A stretch of 64,000 nucleotides of DNA from positions 33,844,001 to 33,908,000 of the forward strand of contig CM051511.1 of assembly GCA_028015205.1 (NCBI GenBank). The letters are read 5' to 3'. The position numbers were made by a program, and so were the translations under genes. Below, one piece after another: positions 22,690-34,752 of the stretch; the stretch's first letter is position 1; the number at the start of each line of letters is the position of its first letter. The notes under the pieces were generated by a model that did not search any database, was not told the origin of the DNA, and saw only the letters and a program-made list of their open reading frames with translations. Origin of the DNA: Mytilisepta virgata (taxonomy: Eukaryota; Mollusca; Bivalvia; Mytilida; Mytilidae).

Positions 22690-24840
22690 GAAATCGAAAG
22701 TTAACATATTCTACAAATGAAAAAAGTAGAAAAATAGGACGCGAATGTTTTATATTTTACAACGGACTTACCATTTTTATACAAATTTCCATGCAATATA
22801 TGCCCAATTACCTTTCCGTTGTCTATTCAAGAAACATTATGACAGGTCGGGATGAATTTAAATTTCACACTAGATGGCGTGTCTGTTCCTCTCACAAGAT
22901 TTAGCGGTTTAGTCCTTTTCATTGGTGACCTACTTCATTTATTTATATCAGATTGTAATGAACCCCTAATGTTATATTTATAATGTTTGCGGATATCTTA
23001 TTATATTGTCCTTGAAAAAAGTATGTTAACATTTAACTACTGCGGTAGTTATTTCTAGTAAAACAATATTACACAAATTCATTATCAAATGACCGTTTCA
23101 CTGTTGCAAATGCATTGTTAGACAACAGTAGCATGAAAATCAACATTTTTATTATGTACCGGTAAAAGTATATAACATATCTTAAATTTCCTTTGAGAAT
23201 TTTTAACATATTTTCATAATAAAAAGTCAACTGATATTAACAGCGAATTAAATTTATTTAGTCCAAAAAAGTAGATTATCAAAAAGAAAAAAACTTGGAA
23301 TTTTTGACCACTCTCTTTCATCTTAATCGCTATAAAAATATACAACAAATACTACATATACCACGAAATTGAAAAAAATCTAAACTTCAAAATTCAACTT
23401 ATTTTACTGGAAATAATGACACCGTAATATATTTAGACAAAGTGAAACACATATTCAATTAATCAACACATTTTCGTGGCTCCTGGCCCCTTAAAAAACA
23501 TTCTTTAGAATTAGGAAGTTTGAGCTTATAAATTTCATATTTGATAGTTATTTTTAATTTTTTTAATTTTATTTCCTTTGACCCAAATATGAGTGTAACG
23601 TGCTAGGTTAAAAAATTATAAATTTTAGGCTGATCCAAAGTGTCCATGGATATAACTGTTTTGAACCTTTATCTGTTTTTTAAACTATCTACCTTTACAT
23701 GACAACGGATACCATTTTAGGGTCAACAATGACATATCAGTCAACGCCACACAGCAGATTGAACCTTGGACAAAAAATAACCAAAAAAAAAACAACACAG
23801 ATATAAACACACAATAGAGAGTCAGAAACTAAATAATGGTGGAGTTGAACCGTTTCATGGGTAACCGACCCATCCCCACCACCTTATTTTTGGTTTATAG
23901 GGCATACCATAAAAGCAAATACAACATGATTACCAACAAAGTGAAAACTTTCTAAAACTCTAAAAAATTGTACCGTTCAAAATTAAGATAGCAGGGTCAG
24001 CAAAAATGAAATATTAAAACAGATAAAAAATTAAACTACGACACATCTAGTATTTACTAAGCAGATTAAAATTTAACACAGATTCAACAGTCAAACACAA
24101 TTTGCTGGGTGATGTAGAACCATTTATTTTGTACCTTACATTCGGTGTATTTATTCCTAACTACAGCCTTAAACAATAGTCTAGGTAGTTCGTCATGACT
24201 ATAAATGACCACTAGCCTGTCAACGCTGAGGTTGTGAGTTTGAATCTCACCTGTGACGGGGTGTGTTCGACTCCGATCTTAATTGACAAGGATTGCCAAT
24301 TTTCCTACCGAAGGTCGGTGGTTCTCTCCGGGTACTCCGGCTTTCTCCACCAATAAAAATTGGCCGCCGCCAAATAGCCAAATGGGCTGAAAGCGTCGTA
24401 AAACCCCAATTTAACAATAAACAATAAACAATGCAAAAAGGTTTGTTAATATGACTAACAATTAGATTGCTACAATGTAGCTATAGATTGCAAAATTATA
24501 TTATTCTTGTAAATAGAAGTGTCACAGAACCTTGAATTAAGCCCTTTATATAAAAAAAACCTCGATATTCTAAACAGCCATTTTGTCATATGTATGCTGA
24601 TAAAATGAATAATCCAAGTGCATCTGTACAATCTGGAATAATTTATCTCTCAGTTCATACATCTCCAGTCAAAAATATATTTTTCACTGTTATCAATCAA
24701 CAATTGTTTTCACCGAAGTAAAATTGTAACTAAAATTCCTCTGCTGTATATTGTTTTCTTTCTTTTCACAAGAGTAAGATTTGAGTTACAAAGGTTCGAA
24801 TTACATGTATGCGCCACTGCTTGGTAAGGCAAATTCATGC
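22690..24840 (+). repeat. old ~2 kb direct duplication, copy 1
   Basis: Collinear with 27240-29185: shared AACATATTCTACAAATGAA, CAACTGATATTAACAGCGAA, TAATATATTTAGACAAAGT, GGCTGATCCAAAGTGTCC and AATATGACTAACAATTAGAT. Copy 1 has an extra ~450 bases (about 24000-24445) that includes a SINE. Divergence looks like 15-20% by eye, so the event is old. No gene is seen in either copy. Confidence 0.75.
24190..24434 (+). mobile_element. tRNA-derived SINE, MetaSINE-like
   Basis: A B-box-like AGTTTGAATCT lies at 24237-24247, followed by a GC-rich body with a central GGTGGTTCTCTCCGGGTACT-CCGGCTTTCTCCACC block at 24317-24351 and a tail of AATAAACA repeats ending near 24431. That central block is what I know from MetaSINEs of molluscs and other animals. 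It is absent from the duplicate at 28.8 kb. Confidence 0.7.
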
Positions 24841-27239
24841 AAATTATATTACATCAGCTGTTATTAAAGGTGGTACTATTTCAGGCTTTCTTAAAAATAG
24901 AACGTGGTTGTTGGCAAGGGGATCCATACCCACCCTATCTGTTCATATTTTGTGCTGAAAATTAGCTTTCAAGATATGGGGAAACAAACATAGTATTGGT
25001 ATAAATGTAACAAGGGTAGAACATAAGTTATCATAGTTGACAGATGATACTTCATTAATTTTAGACGGAAGTGTACTTTCATTGAATATCGTTATCAGAT
25101 ATATACAAGTACTATTTAAAAAAATCAACATGCAGAATTGATAAATTCTAAATGCTTTGGACAATTCTTTTTTAGAAGGAAAGGGAAATTAAATAGTTGG
25201 ATGTTACGTATGTTAAATATATAGCAACATTTGCAGTGTAATTGATTTATCTATAATGATGTACATGGACAATGCAATGTAGCGCCCATCAAGGAGATCC
25301 GATCTGACCTCATTTGTATGTAGTTCCAGACAATATAAAATTGAAGCCAGTTTTGACCTAAAGCTAGGTATCTTTCTGGCTGTCAAAAATCTGTCAATGA
25401 CTGAAAATCTTTTCTAGCCTAAATAGTTTTGCCAGTTTTGCCAGTAATCGTATCAAGAAACAATAATAATTTCCAATAATATTAATATCAAACAATATTC
25501 TAAATGAGGGAAAGACTTTTCATAATGAATGACATGGAAACAAGAATGAGGTATAAAATAAAATAAAAGTGAATAAATATGAATACTCAATACTAAAATA
25601 TATTAAAAAATATGATATTTTTAAGTTTATAAAATAGTAAATATTTTCTTTTTATCTAAGTGACAACATTAATTTTAGATTAGTCATTTTTTTATAAGAG
25701 CAGTTGTAACTAGAACTATTATATGTGTTCAATTCTGACTATTTACAGACAAAAATATTTTGTATTGAATTTTCAAAGCAAAAAGGATGTAAGCCTTCTA
25801 GTGACGTGTGCTTGAGTTTAGTATTACATCATTTGATGCATCAAGTATGCAAAAATTCTATCTGTAGAATAGGCTTCCTATCTGGCTTTGACTTTATCAT
25901 TCTAGTCCTTTTTGCTATCGAATAAGTTCATCATTTTAACTTCAAATTTCATATCCATTTTTTATAATCATTGTTGGCTGATTTATACAATTTTAAAAAT
26001 TTCAGACCAAAACAAGATAACGAGACCAAACCAAGAAAAACAATTGCAGTCACTCAAGACTCACGTCTGGTAAAGACCGGTTCATGAAGTTAAGAATGAA
26101 TTAATATGCAATTTTTAACTTTCTGTGTGTTGAACAGTTCTTTACTCGTTTTGACCAATCTTGATCGGCTGTAAGGCAATATGTCTTGATTTATACTTGT
26201 TATCGTAATTTTGTTTCAAATAAGATATCGCAGAAAATCCAGACAATCAAGATTAAACAAGACAGAAGCGGAAAATTAAAATCAAAAATGTTTTTGTCGT
26301 GAAAAGTGCTAGATTTTGTGAAAACGAAGAATACATTCCTTGGTGCTTCATCTCGGCCTCTATATGGGTTTGTCTTTATACGATTTGCCCATTTTCGCAT
26401 TTGAACCAGCCGTTCAATGTTTAGGATATAGTTGTGGGATTGAGCCCACAAAATATGCTCATCTTATGCATAGAAATTGATACTTAACAGAATAATAACA
26501 TATCCCTACCACCTATATATTTTGCATTCAACGCTATGACGTAAACGCAGTGTACAATTTTTTCCCCAAAAAAGGTCCCTGTCCTAGCTGATCTGAATTC
26601 CTATTGAAGCTTTTCTGAATTTTATGGTTTTGTATTGTAATATGCCTAATTTGACTAACAAAATTAATTTCCAAAAAGAGCAAATGGTCATCTTGTATGT
26701 TTGACATCTCTATTACTGTGTATACTTATCATGCTTCTTCAGTGCAACTTGAAGTTGACAATAGAAGATGGGTTTTCTATATCAGAGCAATTGACACTTT
26801 GCAAATAGCAATTGTTTCCACATGATTGCGCAAATTCAATGCTGCTTTGGAAAAATTCTGTTTTGGTTTTAACGCATTAACTTAGAAGAAGATTAAATGA
26901 ATGTTGTTAGTCCACTTTTGTAGAATTTATCATAATGATAAGGATCTTTACGCCAGGCTACCATGTTATAATCAAATATTTTCTGTTATACCAATTTTTA
27001 TGCATATAAATATGGCTCATCTGTTACGTCCACGAGAGAAAATGATAAAAGCTGAACCAATAATCCAAAATGCTATTGTAAATGTAAAAATTCAGATTCA
27101 AATGCTACAATTCATTATTAAAACCTAAGAATTACAAGATATTTCACTGTTCCATCTGATAATGGGTTCATATTAGGCAAATAGCAAGTCGATAGTTTTT
27201 CGAAAGATATGTCTTAAATTTCCAAAATACAAATACAAC
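24841..27239. other. AT-rich non-coding stretch
   Basis: About 2.4 kb between the two duplication copies. No exon or repeat family is supported. Confidence 0.35.
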
Positions 27240-29185
27240 AATAATCGAAAGTAAACATATTCTACAAATGAACAAAGCAGACAAATAGGACGTGATTTCT
27301 TTATTTTTATATTTTACAACGTACTTACCATTTTTATACAGATTGCCGTTCACTATATGCACAATTATCTCTCGGTTATCAATCAAAGAAATAATCGGAC
27401 AGGTTGGGATGGATTTTAATTTTAAACTAGCTGACTGACAAGGTTGGTGACCTAGACCATGTATTGATCTATAATTAGTACCGGGTAAAAATATAACATA
27501 CCTTAACTTTCTTTTGGGAATTGTTTATCATATTCTCATGTTAAAAAATCAACTGATATTAACAGCGAATTAAATCTATTTAATCAAAAAAAGTAAATTA
27601 TCAATACGAAAAAAAATATTTGGAATTTATGACGTAAACGATATAAAAATATACAACAAATACTATTTTTATACCTCAGATGAATTATTGTAAGTAAAAC
27701 TGAATTTCATTGGTTATTGCTATCATGTGATCGAAATAAATAAATCTTCATATTTTCCATCAATTCCAGTCATATTCCACCCCTTCGGAAATCTCGCTAC
27801 TTTTCCAGTATCGTTATCAGTAAATGGAATTGACAAAAAATCAAATATCAAGTCCGATTGAAAAAAGCATGTTCTTTACTGTATTTCCAATACAATGTGT
27901 TTGATTTGTTACAATAAAAGATGTTCCAAAGAGGAAAACTGTCCTCTAAATATATTGGAAAAAAATCATGTGATTTACACATTGAAAATAAAAAATATCT
28001 AAATGGTTTTATTCAGTATAATAAAACATTTGTAGCATGGTAGTGGGGGAAATACATATATGAAGAATTCTTCACATCTCAATATCATATTGCCCTCGGT
28101 GAATATGATATTTCTGATGTGAATAAATCTTCATATTCCCTCCACTACAATGCAATAAATGTATAAAATACCAAGAAATTGAAAATAAAAAAAATCAAAA
28201 TTCAAAATGAGTCATTTTACTGGGAATAATGACACTGCAATATATTTAGACAAAGTATTAACACATATTAAATCCATCGAGAAACGAAAACATTTTCTTG
28301 GCTCTTGGCTCCGTGAAAACATTCTTTAAAATTAAGAATTTTGAGCTCATAAATATATTTTGTATTTTTTGTATTGTGTTTCCATTGACCCAAATATGAG
28401 TGTAATGTGCTAGGTTAAAAAGAATACATTTTAGGCTGATCCAAAGTGTCCTTGGATTTAACTATTAAACCTATCTACCTTAACACGACAACTGATACAA
28501 GAAAAGTCAACAATGACATATCAATCACGCCACTCAGCGGACTGAAACTTTGACAAAAAATAACAAAAAAAAAGAAGAAAAAACACAGACATAAACATAC
28601 AACAGAGAGTCAGAAACTACTTCGTGGCGGAGTTAAACCGGTTTATTGTAACCAACCCACCCCACCCCTTATCTTTCCTGAAACGTTGGTGTTTAAAACA
28701 TATTTTAAAAGCAACTACAACTTGATTACCAACAAGGTGACAACTTTCTAGAACTCCAAATATTTGTAAAGTACAAAATTAAGATAGCAGGGTCAATGTT
28801 AATATGACTAACAATTAGATGGCTAGCTGTAGATGGCAAAATGTACATTATCCTTCTTCCAAGAAGTGTCACATAACCTTGAATCCACCCCTTTATATAA
28901 ACACATTCGATATTCTAAACAGCTATGTTGTCACATGTATGATGGTTAAATAAATAGTCCAAATACATATGTATAATACAGCATCATTTAGCTCTCAGAT
29001 CATACATCTCTAGTCAAAAATATAATTTTCACTGTTATCAATCAAGTGTTTTCTCAGAAGAAAAATTGTAACTAAAATGCCTCAGCTGCATATTGTTTCC
29101 GTTCCTGTCACGAGAGTAAAATTTGAGTCACAAAGGTTGGGATTATGTCCAACTGCTGGTATTGGAAAAACAAATACATGCAAAT
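27240..29185 (+). repeat. old ~2 kb direct duplication, copy 2
   Basis: Collinear with 22690-24840. Between about 27665 and 28165 it holds ~500 bases absent from copy 1, including the long hairpin at 28040-28148. It lacks the SINE-bearing segment of copy 1. Confidence 0.75.
28040..28148. repeat. 109-base foldback (MITE- or miRNA-precursor-like hairpin)
   Basis: The 5' arm (28040-28090, GTAGTGGGGGAAATA... to AATATCATAT) pairs with the 3' arm (28102-28148, ATATGATATT... to CCCTCCACTAC) around a loop of about 11 bases (TGCCCTCGGTG). Only a few mismatches and small bulges occur. Confidence 0.75.
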
Positions 29186-29342
29186 TCTTCTTCCGAATAC
29201 GGGAGTAGACCCCTAGGTGGAGTGTAAAACTTCCCAGAACTTGTGTGCTATGTACATTTGGACTTAATTAAAATTACTATTAACAAGAAAATAAAAATAG
29301 TCTATTGATATTATATACATTATGTACAGTGGCTTTGGTGGT

Positions 29343-30270
29343 TTAATAAGTCGGTGTGGATCCTTCGAATGTTAGAATGGAGATGCCACTTTGGGATTCC
29401 AGGGTTTCAGACATACCTATTGCTTCAGGTAGTGAATTCCAGTCAGAGATGGTGTTCGGATAAAAAGAATATTTATAGAAGTCTTTATTGGTTGAGATTT
29501 GCCGAAATTTATGTTGCTTCCTAGTAAGTCTATCAGATTTGGTTAAATTGTCCTTTGGAACTTCTACTAACTCCCAATTAATTTTACATAGCATTAGTAA
29601 TCTAGCTTTTTTCTTCTATTTTGTAAAGTGTCCCATTGTAAGGAATTTATCATGTTGGAAAGGGAGTACCCGGTGTTCTGTCTTTATAATCATTATAGAC
29701 GTATCTGGCTGCCTTACGTTAAATCTGCTCAACCTGAGTGATGTGAGGCTTTTTGTAAGGATCCCAAACAGGGAAAGAGTATTCGACGACTGGACGGACA
29801 AGTGATGTGTATGTAAGGTTTTTAAACTTACGTGTGCAGTTTTTTTAAATTTCTACGAAGAAAGCCTTAAGTTTTATTTGACTTACAGGTAATATTATTT
29901 ATATGTGTACCCCTGTCGAAATCATGGCTTATAGTTACACTTAAATATTTACTGTCTTTAACAGATTCTAATACATGATTATGCAAGGTACAATTAATAG
30001 AAGAAGGGTTAAGTTTTTTTAGATATATGTATGACATAACATTTTTCAGGATTAAAGCTCATCTGCCAGTCCCTTTCCCGTTGCACTAAACTAGATAAAT
30101 CATTTGAAGTAATTGTGCATTATAATTATTGTTTACATTTCTATATAATAAGCAGTCATCTGCAAAAAGTCTTGCATTGCTAGTTACATTTTCTGGTAAA
30201 TCATTAATAAAGAGTAAAAATAATGTGGGGCCTTATACTGTTCCCTGGGGAACAGCAGAATCAACAGCTA
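29343..30270 (-). pseudogene. non-LTR retrotransposon (LINE) reverse transcriptase relic
   Basis: On the minus strand, broken frames spell RT landmarks in order: a VPQGT box near 30250, GPTLFLLFINDLPENV, the catalytic FADDCLLYR (about 30155-30180), a LVRPVVEYSFPVWDPY-type thumb near 29740, and a C-terminal RRKKARLLMLCKINWEL then YPNTISDWNSLPEA near 29440. That last pattern is the usual end of CR1/RTE/Jockey-type pol proteins. Stop codons and frameshifts interrupt it in many places. The endonuclease part is missing. Confidence 0.8.
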
Positions 30271-31778
30271 ATTAAGAAGATTAGAAATCTATACTAAATT
30301 ATCATCTTTGATATTTTTCCAAGTGGACATAGGGTCAATGGCTTACATTCTATACTAAGATAGGAACTAGCACTCATAAATGGTGTTAAGACATAATTTG
30401 AAGAATTGAGATCCATCACAAATCTTTTTTTTTGTCATGTAATCTTTTTTTTTCAATTCAGCTAGTTAATTTTTTTCTACCATAGAATCACCAAATTGCG
30501 GAAAATATGAACACCATACACTTCAATCAATTGTTGTTTAATTGTCCAATTGTCCAAGTGGTTTTCATGTTCCTTTTTTTTTCTTTTCTAAAGAAATAGA
30601 AATATCTCGTCTTTTTATTATATTTTTGTCGATTTAACAATTTGTGGTTCAAATTCGACATCACACGTCCCCAAATTTTCAATAATTTCAGCGAGTGTTA
30701 CAATACTTATATAACTTTGTGTCTCCATTGGAACAATAATATATTTGTCAAAATAATCCTGTTCAACACAATCATATACTTTATTCGGGAAATGTTTTAC
30801 TTGTGTGCTATAATTTTTTTTTCAGTAAGATTAAATATTCCAACCAAGAATCAATATTTCTTTTGAAAAAAATCCCAAATAAAGACGAATGATACAACCA
30901 CTGATTTAAAATATATCCATTTACTTTTCATCCAGTAGCCAACAAAAAAACTATGATGCCGGTATAAAAATCTTGTAGATAATAATGGATTTTAAGTTGG
31001 ACGAGGCAAAACTTTAAATGGTGGTATATTTAAAGTTTGATTTCAATCGATTGAGCCGTTGCCGAGGACATTTCCCGACAAAGCGGCTACTGACGAAATA
31101 AAAATAATAATTATTATTGTGAAGAAACAGAGTAAAAACAATGCACTATAATTTATTACTCAGCTTTTAGCTTTCTGGTTCAAAATGCCACACCATTAGG
31201 TTTCCGAGGGTTTAAAGTTTTAACAGATACATGTATTTTATAAAAACAAAAACATGCTACTGAATGAGATAACTTTTCAAAATCCACAAGAACCAATAAA
31301 CATGTCTTATTCTGTTCCTCAAGATAGTGCATCAAACCATTAAGCAATCCAATATGCTTCCCTTTAATGAAACGTTTCTAAGTGTCGATTAGAATTAAGG
31401 GGAAAGAAAGTTAAAACAAAGTTTTAACTTTGTTTGCTCTTACTGAAGACCAAATTTAAAATCAACATTTTAACGACTGATGGGTCGCCTACCCTTCTAT
31501 TGGAAATCGAGCTATTACACCTCGATATTGAATATCAGAAAACAATTACAATGTCAAATTTATACGGTAGAAACAAACCCAAAATTGATCAATATTCTTC
31601 CAAAAACAATATCTACTGTAAAACCGTCAGATTAACATACTAATTAAAAAAGGACATAACGGCATCTTCAGAGTCTAGTTTTTAGTTGGAATACAAAGCC
31701 CAAATCTATAAAATTTTTGTTTTTTTAGTAAAATTTTAGACTAATCTAATATGAGGTTGGCTCTGTCATTAATTAATT
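30271..31778. other. AT-rich non-coding stretch
   Basis: Nothing recognised. Confidence 0.35.
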
Positions 31779-33664
31779 AGGTCTTTCCACTTTTCGTGGA
31801 AAGACCTTTTGTTTTTCTTCTGATTATTTTTTTTTTCTTCTGCCGTCTGAGATGCTTTTTTGTCTTACAACATATCGAATGGATTTTTGGCCAATGATGT
31901 TGTACAGTAATGGGGGTTTCAAAACTCACCCAGTGTGACCGGACACTTATTCTTATAGGAGTTATCTCCCCGTGTCCCCTTTTTCTTGTTATCGCTATAT
32001 CTCTCAAACCGTAAAAGATATCGACCCAAAATCTTTTGCAATGTCTTCAATGTATTTGTGCGGAACTTTGTTCCATTGGTCGGAAAGGATCTGACGACAT
32101 TTCATAGGAGTTATTTCCCTTCAAACGACTTTCACTTTTGGTGTATCATACAAATTGTTATTGAGAGTTGAGATATCAACATGAAACTTTGTATTTAGGG
32201 TCCATGACCCCTAACAAGTAAAATGAGTTCAAGGTCAAAGGTCAAGGTCAAGTTCTAAATTTTGACTTTTGCTTGTTATCGCTTCTTCTCTGAAACGGTA
32301 AAAGATAGCTGATAAAATGTGATAGAGAAAATGTTAAGGACGTTGAGACCTAGCTTTGTTACATTTGCATAAAAGTTGTATGACGTCATTTTATAGGCGT
32401 AATTGTCGTTAGAACGTTTAAATTTGCGGTGTTTCGTTTATTTCTCAACAATGGTACATGATAAAGGAATGGGGTCTTTTGTTTTGACATCAACGATTGA
32501 TAACCTTCAAATTGGCATCAAGGTCAAAGGTCAAAGTCAAGTTCTTAATTTTGACTTTTGCTTGTTATCGCTTCTTCTCTGAAACGGTAAAAGATAGGTG
32601 ATAAAATGTAATGGAGAAAATGTTAAGGACGTTGAGACCTAGCTTTGTTACATTTGCAAAAAAGTTGTATGACGTCATTTTATAGGCGTAATTGCCCCAA
32701 GAACGTTTAAATTTTCGTTTTTCGTTTATTTCTCAACAATGGTACATGATAAAGGCATGGGGTCTTTTGTTTTAACATCAGGCATTGATATCCTTCAAAT
32801 TGGCATCAAGGTCAAAGGTCAAGGTCAAGTTCTACTATTTGACATTTGCTTGTTATCACTACTCCTCTGAAATGGTTGTAGATAGCCAAGGAAATGTAAT
32901 GGTTGAAATGTTTAGGACATTGATGCGCAACTTTGTTACATTTGAGTTAAAGTTTTATAACATCATCTTTTGAGAGTAATTGCGCCTAGACCGTTCAAAC
33001 TTAAGGTTTTTCGTTTATAACTTGACAATGGTACATAATAATGGCATGGGGTCTTCTAAAATGACCTCAACGACCAATGACCTTGAAAAAGGTCACAAGG
33101 TCAAAGGTTAAGGTCATGACCTATATTACGTATTTTGCATTTCTTCACACTTTCTAAGTTTTTTTCAGATTTTTAAAGCAATTTCAGCTATTGAAACGTG
33201 AAATTCAGGCACTACTTTTGATGACGTCATTTCTGGCAACGTTATTATTTCTGTTGACGTTTTTAGACGTTTTGGATATATTGGAATGTTAATAAATGTG
33301 ACAATGTTAAATTATAAGGTCACATTAATGACGTTTTTGATGTTTATAGTGCAAAACAGTATAATTCATCACAGACATTTAGTTAACCAGAAATAAACAT
33401 TTTTCTTAGTTATTCAAACTAGCAGTCCATATATTTTTTTTAACAATTGTGAAATTACCTATCATATCATATACGAAGTGATATTTGTAATACGGGAAGT
33501 AGCATAATACCTCCCTTATTTCAGTACATAGAACCATATATCTTTGAAATCACTGAAAGTTTAGCTATGCTCCAAAACCAACAATTACATTTTAAACCTC
33601 ATTTTTTTATCAACAAATCTGCAATTGAGGTGGAAAGACCTTCAATTGTTCTCTGAACAATTGG
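31779..33664 (+). mobile_element. hairpin-ended element with a 289-base internal array
   Basis: The 5' end is a 12-bp perfect hairpin (AGGTCTTTCCAC 31779-31790, loop 5, GTGGAAAGACCT 31796-31807). The 3' end repeats GTGGAAAGACCTT (33630-33642), an inverted match to the 5' arm, then a 9-bp perfect hairpin CAATTGTTC-TCT-GAACAATTG (33643-33663). A second copy at 61.56-62.62 kb shares the same 3' boundary. The interior has four units at 288-289 base spacing, each with AAGGTCAAAGGTCAAGGTCA or a one- to two-base variant. There is no coding capacity; it is probably a non-autonomous DNA element. Confidence 0.75.
32231..33116 (+). promoter_or_regulatory. four periodic clusters of nuclear-receptor half-sites
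   Basis: AGGTCA half-sites in DR1 plus DR0 arrangement begin at 32231, 32520, 32808 and 33097. The fourth cluster continues into TGACCT, giving an extra inverted pair. DR1 is the RXR/HNF4/COUP-type arrangement and TCAAGGTCA matches the ERR/FTZ-F1 monomer site. Regulatory activity is an inference. Confidence 0.45.
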
Positions 33665-33700
33665 TTTTTAATTTTATAAAAAGTGTTTTTCCCAATTTTT

Positions 33701-34097
33701 AGTATCTTTGGATTGTTATTTTGAAACTACTGGGGCGATGCCTCTGCATGGTGGACGCTAGATCCCCGAGGGTATTTGCCAACCCAGTCGTCAGACTTGT
33801 CTAACATGATTATTCATTGATTTGTTACAGAAAGCAATTTAGCAAAATTCAAAAATAGTAGAAATACTAAGGGTTCGTTCCTTGTATTGCACATGGTAGA
33901 TCTCCTTAGCTGAAATTTGGCTTCCTATTTCGGTATTTTTGGTTATGGGTACTTCTTGTTTAAAATAGATTTGTTTTTTTTTGGTCTTCCAAATGTTTCG
34001 ATTTTAATGCTGCTAATGAGAGGTAACTCCTTGAAATGCGTCGTATACAGCATATTTTAAATTTACTATATCTAATATTAGTATTTTTGGATTTTTA
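33701..34097 (+). mobile_element. retrozyme-like element, family A, older copy
   Basis: In opposite orientation to 17159-17602 and clearly homologous along its length: TCCCCGAGGGTATT, AACCCAGTCGTCAGACTTGT, TTTCGGTATTTTTGGTT, ATGCGTCGTATACAGCAT. It also starts with a fragment of the terminal repeat (TAGTATCTTTGGATTGTTAT), so it too was longer than one unit. It abuts the 3' end of the hairpin-ended element. Confidence 0.75.
34007..34053 (+). ncRNA. type I hammerhead ribozyme motif, one core change (family A)
   Basis: Stem I ATGCTG/CAGCAT, stem II GAGG-TAACT-CCTT, GAAA and the ATA site are identical to the 17.2 kb copy, but the core reads CTAATGA instead of CTGATGA (G5 to A). Predicted to be inactive. 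Confidence 0.82.
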
Positions 34098-34620
34098 TTT
34101 TACAATAATAGTGGAAAAATTTCCTTATTGTCAATCCAGGTTACACCAGAACAGATTAGTAATGCCTTAACAATTTTCACTTTCCTTTTCTAATTTCGTT
34201 TGTTTTTGAATAGCAATATTCGTGTTATTTTATTTAGAGATAAATTCATTCCTTTTCCATTTTGTTTTTTCCTATAATATGACTAAATGACAATCTAAAA
34301 GTCATGGTTGTAATTCTAAGTATATAAAAAAAATCTGGTCATTAAATAGGAATCAACAATATATCAAATCAGCAATGTTGCCTGATATACTGTGAATTTT
34401 CAAAGATAAAACATAACATTAGACCATAATAATGAAAATGATTCATATAAAATAAAATACGAACAGTTATTACTGCTGAAAAGCCTTAAAAATCGGAAGT
34501 TGAATATAACAGATGTTTCTTTTATGCAACATATTTAATTTGAATTGTAATCAACAAGATCAAAGATAGATATAGATTTAAAAACTTAATTGAGTAATCA
34601 AAACCTGACATATTGCATAG
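34098..34620. other. AT-rich non-coding stretch
   Basis: Nothing recognised. Confidence 0.35.
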
Positions 34621-34752
34621 AAAGAGGACAAATATACCTAAGAAGCAATAAAAAAAAAAACGTTAAGGCTACTCAAGAGGAGAAAGTTAACAATAGAAAA
34701 GTCGAAGTTCATCACGTTTGTCATAAAGTTTTGACTTCAAATGAACGCTTTG
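34621..34752 (-). pseudogene. internally deleted Penelope-like copy (subfamily B)
   Basis: The plus strand reads AGGACAAATATACCTAAG (the subfamily B 3' end, as at 51.67 kb) and within ~45 bases joins GTTAACAATAGAAAAGTCGA, GTTTGTCATAAAGTTTTG from the RT thumb (52.2 kb). About 500 bases between them are missing. Confidence 0.65.
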
